Source: Fasciolopsis buskii
Taxonomy: Eukaryota; Platyhelminthes; Trematoda; Plagiorchiida; Fasciolidae
Direction: 5' to 3'
NCBI GenBank assembly: GCA_008360955.1
Contig: LUCM01006746.1
Location: 194,380 to 258,379 of the forward strand
DNA length: 64,000 nucleotides
In this document: positions 23,521-35,489 of the stretch, in pieces
How the letters are laid out: each line of letters begins with the position of its first letter
How positions within the stretch are numbered: the first letter of the stretch is position 1
Program-made: the position numbers and the translations under genes
The notes under the pieces: model-generated
What the model was told of the DNA's origin: nothing
Seen by the model: only the letters and a program-made list of their open reading frames with translations
Database searches by the model: none

Positions 23521-23757
23521 CTATGCTAATTGCGAAGGGTGGCACCAACTAACGCCTTGTTCAAAAATGCATATACCATTTCCGCTTCTCACTGTTGCAC
23601 GCCCCGTAACCTTCAGGTTGACCAAATCCAGACTGCCATTTTCCATCATTTTTCTGTTCCAGATGTGTGCCTTTTTGTTATTGTCTCTCCAAGAAATCAC
23701 TGTACAGTTTCTGGCCCCATCCTTACATGTTTCAACACAACGTGAAGGCAAACTGAC
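23521..23757 (-). CDS. Candidate terminal exon, Cys-rich product
   Basis: A minus-strand frame begins after a clear acceptor (TTTGTCCGTCCTTGAGCCTTAG, AG at 23759-23758) and runs 78 codons to TAG at 23521. About 29% of codons start with G and two thirds with a purine, well above the rest of the region. It reads SLPSRCVETCKDGARNCTVI, then SWRDNNKKAHIWNRKMMENG, and ends GICIFEQGVSWCHPSQLA. Five cysteines with a C-x3-C-x6-C start recall PAN/apple-type extracellular modules, but the spacing is not a proven match. The plus-strand frame 23504-23761 over the same bases has poorer composition and is probably the shadow. Upstream exons were not found. Confidence 0.4.
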   Translation of the reverse strand, partial: VSLPSRCVETCKDGARNCTVISWRDNNKKAHIWNRKMMENGSLDLVNLKVTGRATVRSGNGICIFEQGVSWCHPSQLA

Positions 23758-26700
23758 CTAAGGCTCAAGGACGGACAAATACGATTTGATTCGCCGGCCT
23801 CGGCCAGGGAGAATATTGCTTTTAGTCTGCATGATTCACCAACGCGGGCCGACATCCCTGGCGAAAGTCTGTTTAGAAATCAAGTCCTCATAACTTGATC
23901 CCGAATGCTTGGTAGATATCAGCTTACGAGTGCTCCCAATTACACAGCTTCACTGTTAGAGCTACCCGACTGTAGGTGCCAGGCTTGCCATATCCATGGT
24001 CAATCGCCAGGAAAGAATCCACATACAAGTCACCGTGTGGAGTGCCTTCAATGCTGTATACCTCCGGGCATTCCGATTAACTTCATCCTAGCCAAGCGCG
24101 GCTATTTTTATACAATTAACTGTCATCATTTTGGTCCACGAAAAAGGTAAGCCACGACACTAGCTTAACAGCGTTGAATATATTATTGGGCACATATTAT
24201 AGCAATCGTCCTCTTCCTTGTCCTCACTTCTGAAGACGTTTTCCCCCTTCTTGACGCCAAGAAATGGCCCAACGCCATTCTTTATCATTGCTCTTTTACT
24301 TCTAGCACTTACAAATGGCTTCTAATTATTCTCTCTGCCTCAAGATCCACGGTGCAACGACGGAGAGACATTCTCATTCCCATTTTATTCTTGGACACCC
24401 ACCGTCTACCAATGCTCCTTCCTCACGTTGTTTTGACCTATTTTGACAGTCTTTAAATCAATATTCCCGGTTTTTATTTACTTTCTTTGTTGCAGCTTAA
24501 CCTACCTGTCCATCTTATAAATCTGTCCAATCCAACCACCACCGCGCCATCCTGAAACTCATTGCCATCCTGTAGCTGAACGTTGGTGCGTATGAACACT
24601 GTTCTCCCCAGGACGCCACTTACTTCGTCTCTTAATTTTGTTCTCACGTGTGCACCACTTTTTTATTGCAACGTACATCACCGCTTAAACGTTCATTCAC
24701 GCAACGAGGCACATCTCCCGAAGTATTTGAGAAATATGCCGCAAAACCCATTAAAAATATCGGAAGAGACATCGAGTAAACGTCCGTCACGTTGGATCCG
24801 GAAGATTTTGGTTTCAATATTCCTGCAATCAGTCAGCAACCAGATGCCAGAACACTGAAACCGGTGGAATTGATGAAGCGATCCATAGCTCGAACCCACG
24901 CGCTTTCCACCAGTAGGGCAGATGGTGTTAGCAATGCCACCCAACTTTTCTCACTTTTCGCTGGGAGAAAACAAGTGCTTTTCTGCGTTCATTGGAAATA
25001 AGATTGGCAATGAACCCAGGGCTTTGAGAGAATTTTGCACCCCTTGGTTAACGAAATTTCCGCCACGGTGGCGACGGTCCCTCCAGTGCTGACAACTGCA
25101 AACATTTTTGGGAAATGAAGCATTTCCGTAATTTGCTTCCTCCGTCTACTCGGCCAAACAGAGATTCTTCCAGATCAGTAAGGAGTCTCTGAAAATATTT
25201 TGGGAAGTTTGCTGCTCTCAAAAATGCCCACTTTCCAGAGGCTTGTGACTACCACTGCTCAGCAATTTCGTTAATTTCCGTTCATTGCAAAGGGTCCTTG
25301 GGAGTTTACTCAGCTGCTCTGCACCAACGAGATAAGGAGATTGTACAACTCATCTTCCCGTAGCAGCGATAGCTTTGACAACATAAACCGATATGTTCAA
25401 CGCATCTCAGTCTAGGAAAGTCTAAAGTTTTCGAGCATGGTTTCCACTGGTCGGCAATTTGGCCACCAGGGGGACCGAAGACAAGAAATTAGACCACAAA
25501 ACGCTGGATACTTTTAGACACCGAGAGGGTTCGCGAAGCGCCCGAAGGCTTACTTTGCCACTGAAACTGCTGCTGGATGCACTGCATGGAGGCAATCGTG
25601 GGCTGGAGAAATTGACTTTTTGTCTTGGTGGACATATTAGATGTCCGGAATGAATTCAGACGACGACAAAAAGACCAAAAATTGTGGGCTGTTCTCCCAT
25701 AAAGTTCAGTCCCAGAAAAACCATTGGAATTTACAAGCAGGAAGTCGCGAACCGTGTGAAGTTATCCAGGAAAACCTAGTTGGTCAGTTTGCAAACGGAC
25801 AGCCGCTAGCATTAATAAAATCTCACTCAGGATTGCTTGATGGTTTTATGACTAGGACATCCACGACGTAGATCCTGATCCAAGCACCACTGTGTTACAA
25901 GTGCGACAGGCTACCCAGATATCTTTCGCTGAAAATGTGTTGCAGTTCTGTGTAACTTAGCTGAGGCTCTACCTCAGCAGCATTGAAAGCCAACCCTACG
26001 TACGACCATCCACCATCCAAGGTCTGAAGTTGCATTGAACACCTGATAAGGTCGGACAAACGGGCTCTGGCTTCCGGTAACCAGAGTATTTTCTGGACTA
26101 GATCGCGGCGGTTTTTCTCAAATTTTGCGGGCAGCGCGTAAACACAAAAAGTACCCTTGACAAGCCATTCACATCGGAACAAAATGCTCACCACTGAGGG
26201 CCTCGATTTGGCAGACGTTACTTAAATCTGTGACCAATTACTTGGCTTAATTGGTGAAAGAAAATGAATCATAATCTTGGGAAAAGCCACAATATTCACC
26301 TACAGTGCATTAGACGGAGGATAGCTGGGCACAGCATATAAATGGTGGCAGCCAACTCTTTTTAATCATTGGTCACGCGGCCCAACAGTGAGTGCATTTT
26401 CATCAGCCATAAATGATTGGGGTGCACTGTCTCTGTCGCATGCCTTGAGCAAAGTATTTTGGTGAGGTCTTCTAAGAAAATGGTTGGTCAACATTGTCCT
26501 GGACAACGTAAAGAGAAGCCAAATGTCACTGGAACTAAGTATTCAACCTGAAAGCGACTGAAGCAATCCAGATCCACATGATGACAAGATTCATAAGAAA
26601 ATGACAAAGAATTAACAATAACGCGCTTCAGCTATTTTTCAGATGGGATCCACACATTTTTTGTAGCTCTGATAGTGTACGCATTTGGGCCGGACCATCA

Positions 26701-26999
26701 ACATGTCGGGCAAGCCAGCAAATGCAACAAGGCTGAACCGGTAAACAACTTTAGATCCTGGGGTACGGCTAACCATAGCTTTGGTGAGACAATCATAGGG
26801 CCAACAGAACACATCAGAAGTTGATAAAAAAGGAATTGATCCCTTGCAGAGGTCAGAAAGGTCAATAAGCGCGATTAGTGCCCTCTATTTACTGTTCGCC
26901 TCTCTCTACAGTTGAGCTTTAGTGTTTCCGTAACCAAGGTACCAATGTTGCAGCCTCTCATTACTTCAATCCTCAGCCTAGTATAACACCCGATGAGGG
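23758..26999. other. Unassigned, possibly old transposon sequence
   Basis: Modestly coding-like frames occur at 24774-25001 (plus: DPEDFGFNIPAISQQPDART and onward), 25459-25653 (plus), 25641-25871 (plus) and 25895-26194 (minus: LSDLIRCSMQLQTLDGGWSY). They overlap on opposite strands, lack family motifs and are each under 100 codons. Because a minus-strand LINE endonuclease starts at 27567 and reads toward this region, parts of it may be the unreadable reverse transcriptase of that element. Confidence 0.3.
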
Positions 27000-27567
27000 T
27001 TCTAGCTGGCGGTTCATTCAGCAACAGGGGGCAGAAACGTGATTATCACCTGACTAGATTTGCCTAGAGGCTCCTCAGTTGTTAACGTTCTTATACTCCG
27101 TAGGTGCCTGTTGATCACCAGATCTAAAGACGAGGGACATTCACCCTATGGTCAGCATCCTGCCCTAAATGTTGGGTCACACCACGTAAAAGCAGCCATT
27201 GCGGGACTGCCTCTCCTGGAGTTTTCCTCTAGGCATTTTCGTTCTTTCAACTGATGTAAGGAAAGTGGGATTCCCCTAAAACTGCAAATCCTTTAGTCAA
27301 AGGTTGCACTGCTTGCATCAAATCCAATAGTTCAGTGTCTTCCTCAAGACTCGCAGCTGAACTTGTGCATACGGATATAATATATACCCTTTTATTTAGA
27401 AACTTGACGAAGCATGAAAGTTTACGAGCGCACTGTGAGCGGACCTCCCCAACTCGTGAGGTTCCGATGCACAAGTATGGCTGCTCCGCCTCCTCGCCTA
27501 CCATCCAATGCATTCTGTGTGTTATGTGGTACTTCATGCTAATTTTCTTGGGCGTAAAGTTGCCCAT
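27000..27567 (-). pseudogene. CR1-like LINE endonuclease fragment
   Basis: The minus-strand frame 27567-27247 opens with a true ATG (MGNFTPKKISMKYH) and has 28% G-start codons. Its second half reads FLNKRVYIISVCTSSAAS, then LEEDTELLDLMQAVQPLT and KGFAVLGESHFPYIS, which fits the APE endonuclease core where VLGDFNFPHI is expected; the catalytic D-F-N is E-S-H here. After a stop the frame continues near 27170 with CPSSLDLVINRHLRS and EEPLGKSSQVIITF, matching the LDLVIT and G-K-S-D-H blocks with Asp-His lost. The order and spacing are right for one decayed endonuclease domain. It is inactive. Confidence 0.6.
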
Positions 27568-29289
27568 GATTTATGTAAAAAGGATTGCATGGATAGTAAT
27601 GACCATTCAATTTTTTATCCGACAAACTATTCCTGTGTCCGGTGGGGAAGGAAGGTGAGGTCCCTCATGCGACAGTGGTTCTCGGGAAGGATGTGAGTTT
27701 CTAAGGTTTTATTCCATACTTCCAGATTTTTGATTCTTCACTCTCCGATAGCATAGATCAGCTGGAATTTCGACCGATTTCACTTGTTCCTACAGGTAAA
27801 CATCGGTTTAATCGTGTGTATTAGTGACCCTGTTTGCAATAGCCCTACTAAAACGGCTCTGACATTGTGCATTTAGTGCGGCACGATCGGTGAATCCATC
27901 AAAAACGCTGCATTCCTGTCGAAGAAACTGAAAACCTTATAGCTCCCACACCCTTCGCCGATAAAACTGCAATACTCAACTGCAGGCTTGAGCTTCGTAG
28001 CGAAATAGAGGGTGCGTCTCGTGCCTTGGTTAGCACCATTCCAGCTTCGTAGCTGCCGCCCCTTTTACTCCATCATCTGCCCCCTGCAGCACCAAAACCC
28101 ACTCGCGGTATATCTGAAGATGCCTGCGACTCTTATCTGCTTTGTGTCCCTCGGGAAGCGGCATAACAGGAATTCTATACCACCAACGCCTAATATAGGT
28201 AGTTTACTCGTCCCACGACTGGGGCCTTTCGGATATTTGGAATCATCTCAACCAGCTTTCATCCAGCATGGCCGTTGCCACAAAGTCTCCCTAGGAAACA
28301 GCCACTGGAAGACATGCCCAAGAGAATCGTGCAATAAGAAGATAGATAACAGCCGGTAAACAAAACTAAAAATCTCGTCGTCCCGCTGTATATTGGGAAT
28401 GCGCCTCACTGCCGTGAGATATCCGTCTAACCAAAGTGTACTTTCTGTTGGTTTGTCCGCTAAAATGCCATCTGCCATCCCGGGGAGGCAGCTTATTTAA
28501 AAACTGGGAGCCACTCTTCCTTAGTAGCTCCACTAAACCAACCACCTCTTCCCCTCCCCAAGCAGACCGCAGTAGTAGATAACATAAGTAGTATTGGCAA
28601 AACTATCAATTACGGCCCGTTTGCTTGACTCTTTCGGTAACTCTAGCAGTGCGTATTTCTCTCAAAATGTGGCGTTGAGTCGTTGGATAGATCGGATATC
28701 ATTTTGTACTTCATTGTCAGCCCAACACATAAAAAAGTGTATTCCTATCTTTGTCCGGCACCTTCAAACTTAAGAACATTTCTCATATCCAAGCCGATAT
28801 TGTCAGTTGACTCACTTGGATGCAGCACAAACCTCCATCAGCGGTGTAGCCCGAATTGGTTTAAGCAGCAGTGGATCGTTGAGCACAATTCCTTGAATCT
28901 TCGCTGCGCAATCAAAATCACAAAAAGCTTTTCGGTTGTTTTAGGAGTCAGCACAGGTTAGTAAAACGAGCACCACGTTTTCCTTCCGCTCTGGGGATGG
29001 TGAATCTTACTAGATATTCATTGGCTTAGTGGTGCACCATTACCCTGGAGCCTGCTTTCCTTGTACTGGGGCAATCACTTTCCAGATCACGAAATACTTG
29101 AACAAGTACCCGGTTCAGATGTTACATCTTCGTCTAACCCACGCAGGGACACAACTGTCCAGATCGTAATTTTGCTCGTAGGACCATATAATATCTACCC
29201 CGGTGCCAAACGAACCTTGAGATTAAGGGCGTATGGCAGCAAAAAATAAATCATTCGGATCGGTTTCGGGAGCGTGGTTGTATCGTTTC
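27568..29289. other. Unassigned sequence, no gene seen
   Basis: Short frames on both strands show no motif. The plus-strand frame 28012-28359 is Pro/Leu-rich with non-coding composition. Confidence 0.4.
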
Positions 29290-29868
29290 TGGTCATAATG
29301 CCTAGCAAAAACAGCTTAAGTGCTTCGAACATTACTGGAGTTGAAAGATTTATTCTTGGTAGGCTGATTTATAAGGATACTCAACCGAAATTGGAGTATA
29401 GTTCAGTTCGATTTTTTACAGCCTGTGTAGGAGAAACATTGATCTTTATGGCACTTAAACCCCCTAACCTGGGGTATCGTCGGCTGGTATCCATGTCCTC
29501 TCTCAGTAAGTGCCTTCTGTCTACTTTAAAAGGCGAAACATTTGGTATAATATCAGATTCACCAGGCCTTTCTTGTTCACACCTGAAATCTACTGATCCA
29601 TCTACCGCTATGCCACAGCCCGGTAGTCATCCAGAGCTTCCTTTACACCCCTTACCATCATTATTCTTAAGCAAATGTCTTGGCCACCGGTTCGCCAGTG
29701 AACCTATCTCATTCGTTGAAATTAGTTCTGCACTACTTGAGCTGCAGCACTTGCTGTCCCTGTCTGGTATGAGTTTTATATCTGATAGAGCGTTCACTGA
29801 TTTGAACGCCTCATTGAGGTCACCGCACATGCAACGGCGTCTCAGAGAGAAAACTTCAATGTCTTGAG
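29290..29868 (-). pseudogene. CR1-like LINE C-terminal reverse transcriptase fragment
   Basis: On the minus strand, DIEVFSLRRRCMCGDLNEAF, then KSVNALSDIKLIPDRDS and a basic tail match the conserved C-terminal block of CR1-like elements (L-x-x-L-R-R-R-x-x-G-D-L-I-x-x-F/Y-K). This region follows the polymerase core and may help bind template. 28% of codons start with G on this strand, against 17% for the longer plus-strand frame 29274-29867, so the 197-codon plus frame is an antisense shadow. Stops follow downstream. Confidence 0.55.
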
Positions 29869-32059
29869 GCTTTTCTTATTAGGGGCATTTTGAATATGCG
29901 AAGAGCCTAATAAACGGCAAAGAAAAAACCCAAGCCATTGAATCTCACCATCGCTGGTGATCAAGAAGCACCAGCGTCTTTATATTGCCTCACCCAGTCA
30001 TCAGCCAAATTGCCAGCCTCAGTGGTTCACAACCGGATTAGTTCTTTAAGTACCTAGCAGAACAATACCAATCACCGCAGTGTTAAACCAGTAGGGTTCT
30101 TGCACAGTCTTCCACCGTCTTCTTTCTCGTCCCAAGCGCAGGGGTGTCCACTGACGCGACCATTTCTACGAAGATAATAAATGGGTCAAGTTGCACGTAA
30201 GTAGTTCGGGCACTTTGTTATGGTGCTGGGTCGTGAATGGATTAATAATTTGAGTTAGCAATTTTCAACTTTTCTCAGTCACTGAAAGAACCCCTCTGTC
30301 GTTCCTCGTATTCTTCTGTGTTAGAATGCAGGTGCTGGGGTTCCGCTGTTGTTGGTAATAGCCCAAAATTCAAGCAACATGAAGTAGACAAAATGAAGTT
30401 GCTGAAATGACTGATATGCTGGCGGCCATGACTCAGTTTGGACGCTTGCCAAACTACTAAAGAGCTTTAACGGTGCACAAAGAAGCAAAATTCTAAATCT
30501 ACTAAGTGGCTTACTCAGCCAGGTTTGCACGAATCTTGGCAGCGTCTACGTGCAGAACACGGTGGTTCTCTCCCATATATATGTTGCACCGAAGGTTTTT
30601 GATAACTGTATTAGATGGCTGTTAGACGACCACAAAGAAGTCGTCCTTTGGATTTAGAAGTCCCGTTTTACGGCAACCCACGGCAGAGAAATACTTAGCG
30701 GTGAGAGCAACTGAAGACTCGAGAAGAGAAAATGCGCGAATTTCGGGTGCAATATAGCAGACACAATCGAATAAACGTCAAAATTCATTCAGCCTTCAAG
30801 GAGGCCCCGGAAGAAATAATGCTCGAAAATAAAAAACATTCTCCGAAAGAATCAATGTTAATCCTTCCGCAGAGTTGATGGTAAATATTTGGAGATCATT
30901 TGTGACTTCCGTGTAACCTTGAACTTGGTAATTTTCTAACTGACGTGTGCCGTCTAATAACCAAAATACAAGCTACACTGGTCCAGTTCAGTTTAATTTG
31001 CACAGGTAATTTTTAGTTCGCGCTACTCTGCCGTCCGAAATTCTTCAGATGGAATATGCTCCGGGTGAAAATCTAACTCTTCCGGGTCCGGTTCAGAGAT
31101 TCTGGCAAAACCGAAACGTTAAACATAAAACCACATCATGCCCCGCCGGCGAGATGTTTTACGGGTAGCAGCCGTTCGCAGGTTAAATCAAGGTTGGCGA
31201 GATTTATAATAAACAACTTATCAACGCCTGACTTTTATTGCCTTAAGTCGGGACGCACTGCATCCCGGTTTCCATCCAGCCACCACCTTAAAGAGAACCA
31301 CATTTTGCTTGGTTGCCAAGAATCAGGGCAGTCGTTTTCATATATTTATGACTGTTGCCAAAGGAATGCCACCTAACCAACCGCCTAGATCAAGCTTTGC
31401 AAGCATCCTTTCATGGCGAGTCCGTGACTGTCTAATTCTTACTGAATAAAGCCGTCTGGGCTAAGACATAACAGAAAGCTTCGGATCAAAAACGTTCTCA
31501 ATAAATCCTTTCGGCGTCTTTTTCAGCCCAGCTGAACGAGATCCCAGTTCCACAAATGTTGATCTGACCGTTTTGCAACACGTCTTGCACCAGATTTTGT
31601 GGAGAATCGTTGTGCCCGTTCAAGGAAAGCAGCGCTCTATTTGAAGAAGACGGGAAATGCCTGCACGATATTGCAGAAAATTTCTTGGCGTGGTCTTGAA
31701 GTGGAACGTCAGTACCTCCGGTTTATCGTTGAACAAAGAAAAACTTAAATCTAAACTATTCACCCCTGGCTTTTTAGGCTCTCATGGTATATTGTTATAT
31801 CCATTTGAATTCCATTGTGTTGGTTATACCCAGAACCTTTACCCCAATAACGGCGTCGACAGTTAACTGTACTTGGTACAGCGCTGCCGTGTGACTTTCG
31901 GTGCAGGAATCTCCTCTTCCTGTAGACACTACCGAACTAATTGCTCAGTAAGTCTGTTTTACTCTGATCATTTGTAATGTCGTTGCCCTGAACATTAGTG
32001 GGGAGATACCCCCTAAGTCAGCATTCTGATTGCACACAGACGTCACACTCTTTCGGCTC
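29869..32059. other. Unassigned centre of a probable minus-strand LINE
   Basis: It lies between a minus-strand endonuclease end (32060-32720) and a minus-strand C-terminal block (29290-29868), the right order and distance for the reverse transcriptase of one LINE. I could not read convincing polymerase motifs in it. Confidence 0.3.
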
Positions 32060-32720
32060 CCCGATAGCACATTGTGCCGACTTAAGCTTATAAATACTTT
32101 CTTTGCCACCAATCAGCTTTGCTGTGCTGTTCATAATTTTTCCGTGCTTCGCTCAGTTTCGGTAGTCTGTCGAAATATTGTGCCCACGCCAGCACTGCTT
32201 TTGCCGCCTAATGAATTTTAAGACGGCTTCCCCCACCAGGGTGAATTTTGTCTTGCGATTCCCACTTGTTAACTGAAAAAAATTATTCTGCGGCTTTTGG
32301 AAGTGTTCCTTAATTGCCCTCCATTTTTCTTCTGGCTGTCAGCTTAGCTGGTTTCACATTATCAAAGTTCATTGCCCATTTAGGGATATCCTTGGATCGA
32401 AGCAATCACGGAAATATTCTAACTATTATGCGAACATTCTTCTCCAACCGGGATGGACACTGACGTTCCCTGACGTCACTTATCTGGCTTGTAATTCCAG
32501 GGTCCAGCAGCGACAGCTTCTGACCAGCGCTGAGCCTAATATCCTATCTAATGAGCTGACTTAATGCAATTAACTGCAACCACCCGAAGAAGTCTTGTTA
32601 CACTCTACCGAAGATGCAGGTCTCAAGGGCGCGGTTGATGCACGGTAGATTATGGGCCCCCACGATTAAGGCCTTGTTGAATTACACTTGTCTGGGGATT
32701 TATGAACGCTGCACCCTTCT
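32060..32720 (-). pseudogene. CR1-like LINE endonuclease end and connector
   Basis: The minus strand reads FFGWLQLIALSQLI, a stop, DIRLSAGQKLSLLDPGITSQ and ISDVRERQCPSRLEKN. This fits the F-x-x-L-x-x-x-x-L-x-Q-L-V-x-x-x-T-R-x-x-x-G and S-L-L-D-L-V-I-T blocks of CR1 endonucleases, with the final G-K-S-D-H altered. Beyond it comes a connector with NFDNVKPAKLTARRKMEGN and KAVLAWAQYFDRLPKLSEAR. Several stops are present. Confidence 0.5.
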
Positions 32721-33090
32721 CCCAGACAGCAACTTAGGCCCTATGCACGAAAACTACTTTAATCAGCCTAGATAGGATTAGCGGCTTGACTGCAGAAACG
32801 TGTATCGTCCTAGCACATAAATTTTCCTGATATTCCGCCGGGTTGATGTCTTACGAGACAGGGATGAACATTTCATCCTGCCACCATTAGTCATTCCTGT
32901 GCTGGAGAAAAAGCCCTGACTCGCCGTTTCGGTGTATGGTCTGCTTCTGACGGCCATGTTTCGGCAATGGCAAATATATAGGCATTATTCTCAGCGAAAC
33001 TTTCAAAACTTTCGAGGCACTTGTTTGTAATACTATACAGGTTATCACACATGATTGACGATCTGCCTTTTTGTCACAAGTTGATATTCT
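32721..33090. other. Unassigned; may hold N-terminal RTE endonuclease
   Basis: The RTE element that is readable from about 33097 on the plus strand should extend upstream for about 500 bases of endonuclease. I could not follow it here. Confidence 0.3.
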
Positions 33091-33096
33091 CATGAA

Positions 33097-33868
33097 ATGC
33101 GACCTCGTCCTCAGGCTTTGTGCTCAGACCACCATTTGCTACTCGCTAGGACGAGCTTCAGATGCTCCAATCACCGGTACGCCACCTGGCATCAGCCCTC
33201 TTCTGGTCAGCAGTGGACCCAAATCAACCACATCGTCATTAACTACATATGGCGAGGCAGTCCACATAACTGTCAATCGTACTGTAGCGCGCCCCTCGAC
33301 TCCGACCATGCGTTAGTATGCATTATGTTAACCATTTATCTTGCTGGGAGCTTAAAACGCACGTCTCAGCGTCGGTAAGATTATGGCAAGCTGTCCGATC
33401 CAACTAGCCTACCAGTCTATCCCAGCGCACTGGCTGAAAATCTGGGATTGTCCCCACCTGCAAACATCAATGAGCTCTGATCACTTATCTAGAATGCCTG
33501 GCGTTCTGCTGCCTTGGTGAGCTGTGGCCTGGATCGTCGCGTTGTGGCACCCCGGATTTTTGCTGAGTCTTTACGCCTTTTTAACGCACGCCAATCCATC
33601 CAGGCTGGTAGCCAGTTTAATAAAAAACGGCTCGTAACGAGACGTGAACTCATTGCAAGCTTTCGTAGGGATGGGAAGATCTGGTGGTCGTAACGAGCTT
33701 CGGAGATGGAACATGCGGCCGCCATGGAGAATTCCCTCAAGATGTTTCAATTTATCCGCGCTGCGGGTGGGAAAGCACTAGATGTGAGTGAAATGATTTG
33801 CAAAGCCTACTGCTGGTCTATCCACAATAAGCAGCGACATCTTGTATGCTGGACCAAACACTTTCAGG
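33097..33868 (+). pseudogene. RTE (SR2-like) LINE: endonuclease end and connector
   Basis: The plus strand reads ATWHQPSSGQQWTQINHI (about 33190), WRGSPHNCQSYCSAPLDSDH (33250-33309) and the ALV that closes APE endonucleases. The connector follows from 33485: RDGKIWWS, a stop, RASEMEHAAAMENSLKMFQF, IRAAGGKALDVSEMICKAYC and RHLVCWTKHFQ. This arrangement (T-W...P-x-x-Q-x-D-H-I, S-D-H, then W-W-x-x-x-A-x-E-M-E-x-A) is typical of flatworm RTE elements related to schistosome SR2. The reading stops abruptly at 33868, where the next 500 bases are in opposite orientation. Confidence 0.8.
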
Positions 33869-34377
33869 TTCCCGAGATACTTGGATCGAATGACTATTTC
33901 TAACTGATCACTAAAGGTGAACGGAGGCACAAGATTCTGCCAGTCTTGGGGAAGTACTCTGCATTTTGAAAGCCCAAAGCCCATACCCCACCTGGAAACC
34001 TCAACCGCCAAGCGGCCCATCGTGCACTGAATTGCCTGTGCACTGTCACACAACAAGGCGATATCATCGGTATACCGCGAATCAAAACTCTGTTCTATGA
34101 GAGGCATTCAACTGCACTGTCTAAAAAACCAGATAAAGAGTTCCGTAGGACAGCCTCTGTGAAAAATTTGAAAAGAAACGGGAATATAGGGCATGCCTGT
34201 CGGAACCCAATAGAGATTGCCACCGACGGCGAAGGTGGCCATAAGCCCTAACTCGACCTGAGGTATGAAGGTACAACAATTTGAAAACAAACAGACACTT
34301 CTCAGGCACTCCTTTCCTCAACAAACACTGCCATAATGCAGTCCCGTCAACAGAGTCAAAGAATGATCTTTGGCCTG
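33869..34377 (-). pseudogene. RTE reverse transcriptase segment, inverted
   Basis: On the minus strand this reads from FDSVDGTALWQCLLRKGVPE-like codons (about 34360, with frame slips) through KLLYLHTSGRVRAYGHL (about 34270), a damaged G-V-R-Q-G-C-P region, to SRYTDDIALLCDSAQA (34080-34035) and SDQLEIVIRSKYLG (about 33900). It is thus the palm of the same reverse transcriptase whose connector precedes it, but flipped. Its last 225 bases repeat, in inverted orientation, the start of the next segment. Confidence 0.85.
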
Positions 34378-34604
34378 AGAGTTTTGACTCGCAGTATACT
34401 GATGATATCGCCTTGTTGTGTGACAGTGCACAGGCAATTCAGTGCACGATGGGCCGCTTGGCGGTTGAGGTTTCCAGGTGGGGTATGGGCTTTGGGCTTT
34501 CAAAATGCAGAGTACTTCCCCAAGACTGGCAGAATCTTGTGCCTCCGTTCACCTTTAGTGATCAGTTAGAAATAGTCTTTCGATCCAAGTATCTCGGGAG
34601 CCTG
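33869..34604. repeat. Inverted duplication inside RTE element
   Basis: Bases 33869-34093 are the reverse complement of 34379-34604 with about five mismatches by eye (for example TATACC/TATACT and GGGAACC/GGGAGCC). The arms flank a 285-base single-copy middle. Transcripts across it could fold into a long hairpin. Confidence 0.9.
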
Positions 34605-35400
34605 ATCACACCCGGCGGAGGTGTTGTGGAGGGCGTCACATCACGAGTTACTAGAGCCAGAGCAGTCTTAGCGAACCTGCGACACTTGTGGCGCCACCAT
34701 GAATTCCGGTTTTCCCTAAGGACAAGAGTGTACAATACCGCAGTTTGCAGTGTACGGTTGCGAGACTTGGCCAATCCACGTTTAGGATGCCCGGAAACGT
34801 TCTTTATTCCACCGCCGGTGTATCCGAAGCATTTATGTCGCCTGGTGGGAGCACTGGGTGAGCAACGACGATTTGCCTCGTCATGTGCAGACAGTCATCC
34901 TCTGACTAAGATAATCGTTCTAAGTGGCCTTTGATGGTTTGAACATGTTTTTCATGCTTGCCAACTGTTTACCTTTTCGTGTTCTTTTTGCATGTGCTGA
35001 GCAGGGCTTGAAAACTCTACGTGACGGTCAGGTTAGGACTTGGAGTAGATCTTTGAAGAAGTTACCTTCGGCTCTGAACTCAGTTGGTACTTCCCGCCTT
35101 CTTTGTTGAGACTCAAGAGATGGAGATTTTTGCGCTGGAAACACTGAGAGTTATGGGTCCAGTTCCAGTTCCAGTTAGATTACATGACTACATGGCGAGA
35201 TGCCTGATCGTCCAGGTTCTTGCATCGAGAGCTTCTTGGATCTGACGATGCTTCGACAACAGGAGGGTCAGAACTGAAGGCAGTGGCGCAAGCGCTGTGT
35301 CCTGCCTGCAGAACCCAGTACCCTAAAGAGAATGCAACAACAGCCAATAAATCACAAATTTGTCCGGCTAAAACCAAAAAGCAATTGGTATTTTATGGTT
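34378..35400 (+). pseudogene. RTE reverse transcriptase and C-terminal region
   Basis: The plus strand carries SQYTDDIALLCDSAQAIQC (Y-x-D-D box at 34395-34406), WGMGFGLSKCRVLPQDWQNL, KYLGSLITPGGGV, TRARAVLANLRHLWRHHEF and RTRVYNTAVCSVRL, the standard order of an RTE reverse transcriptase thumb. After frame shifts come a VWWEHWVSND-like block near 34850 and, near 35020, GLKTLRDGQVRTWSRSLKK and LNSVGTSRL, the C-terminal blocks of SR2-like elements. The first 217-codon frame is fairly well kept, so this insertion is younger than the CR1-like ones. It lacks a continuous upstream polymerase and cannot be active. Confidence 0.85.
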
Positions 35401-35423
35401 TGTTATTGAAAACACTTTCAAGC

Positions 35424-35449
35424 CTATATATATATATATATATATATAA
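35424..35449. repeat. (TA)n microsatellite
   Basis: A run of alternating T and A, about 26 bases long, lies at the 3' end of the RTE element and may be its simple-repeat tail. Confidence 0.85.
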
Positions 35450-35489
35450 TTTCGGTTTGTTCGCTGAGGTGGGAAATTTGACTGCAAAC

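Noticed and set aside
29274..29867. Plus-strand 197-codon frame
   Set aside because: Poor composition; the minus strand over the same bases carries a CR1 C-terminal block, so this is its shadow.
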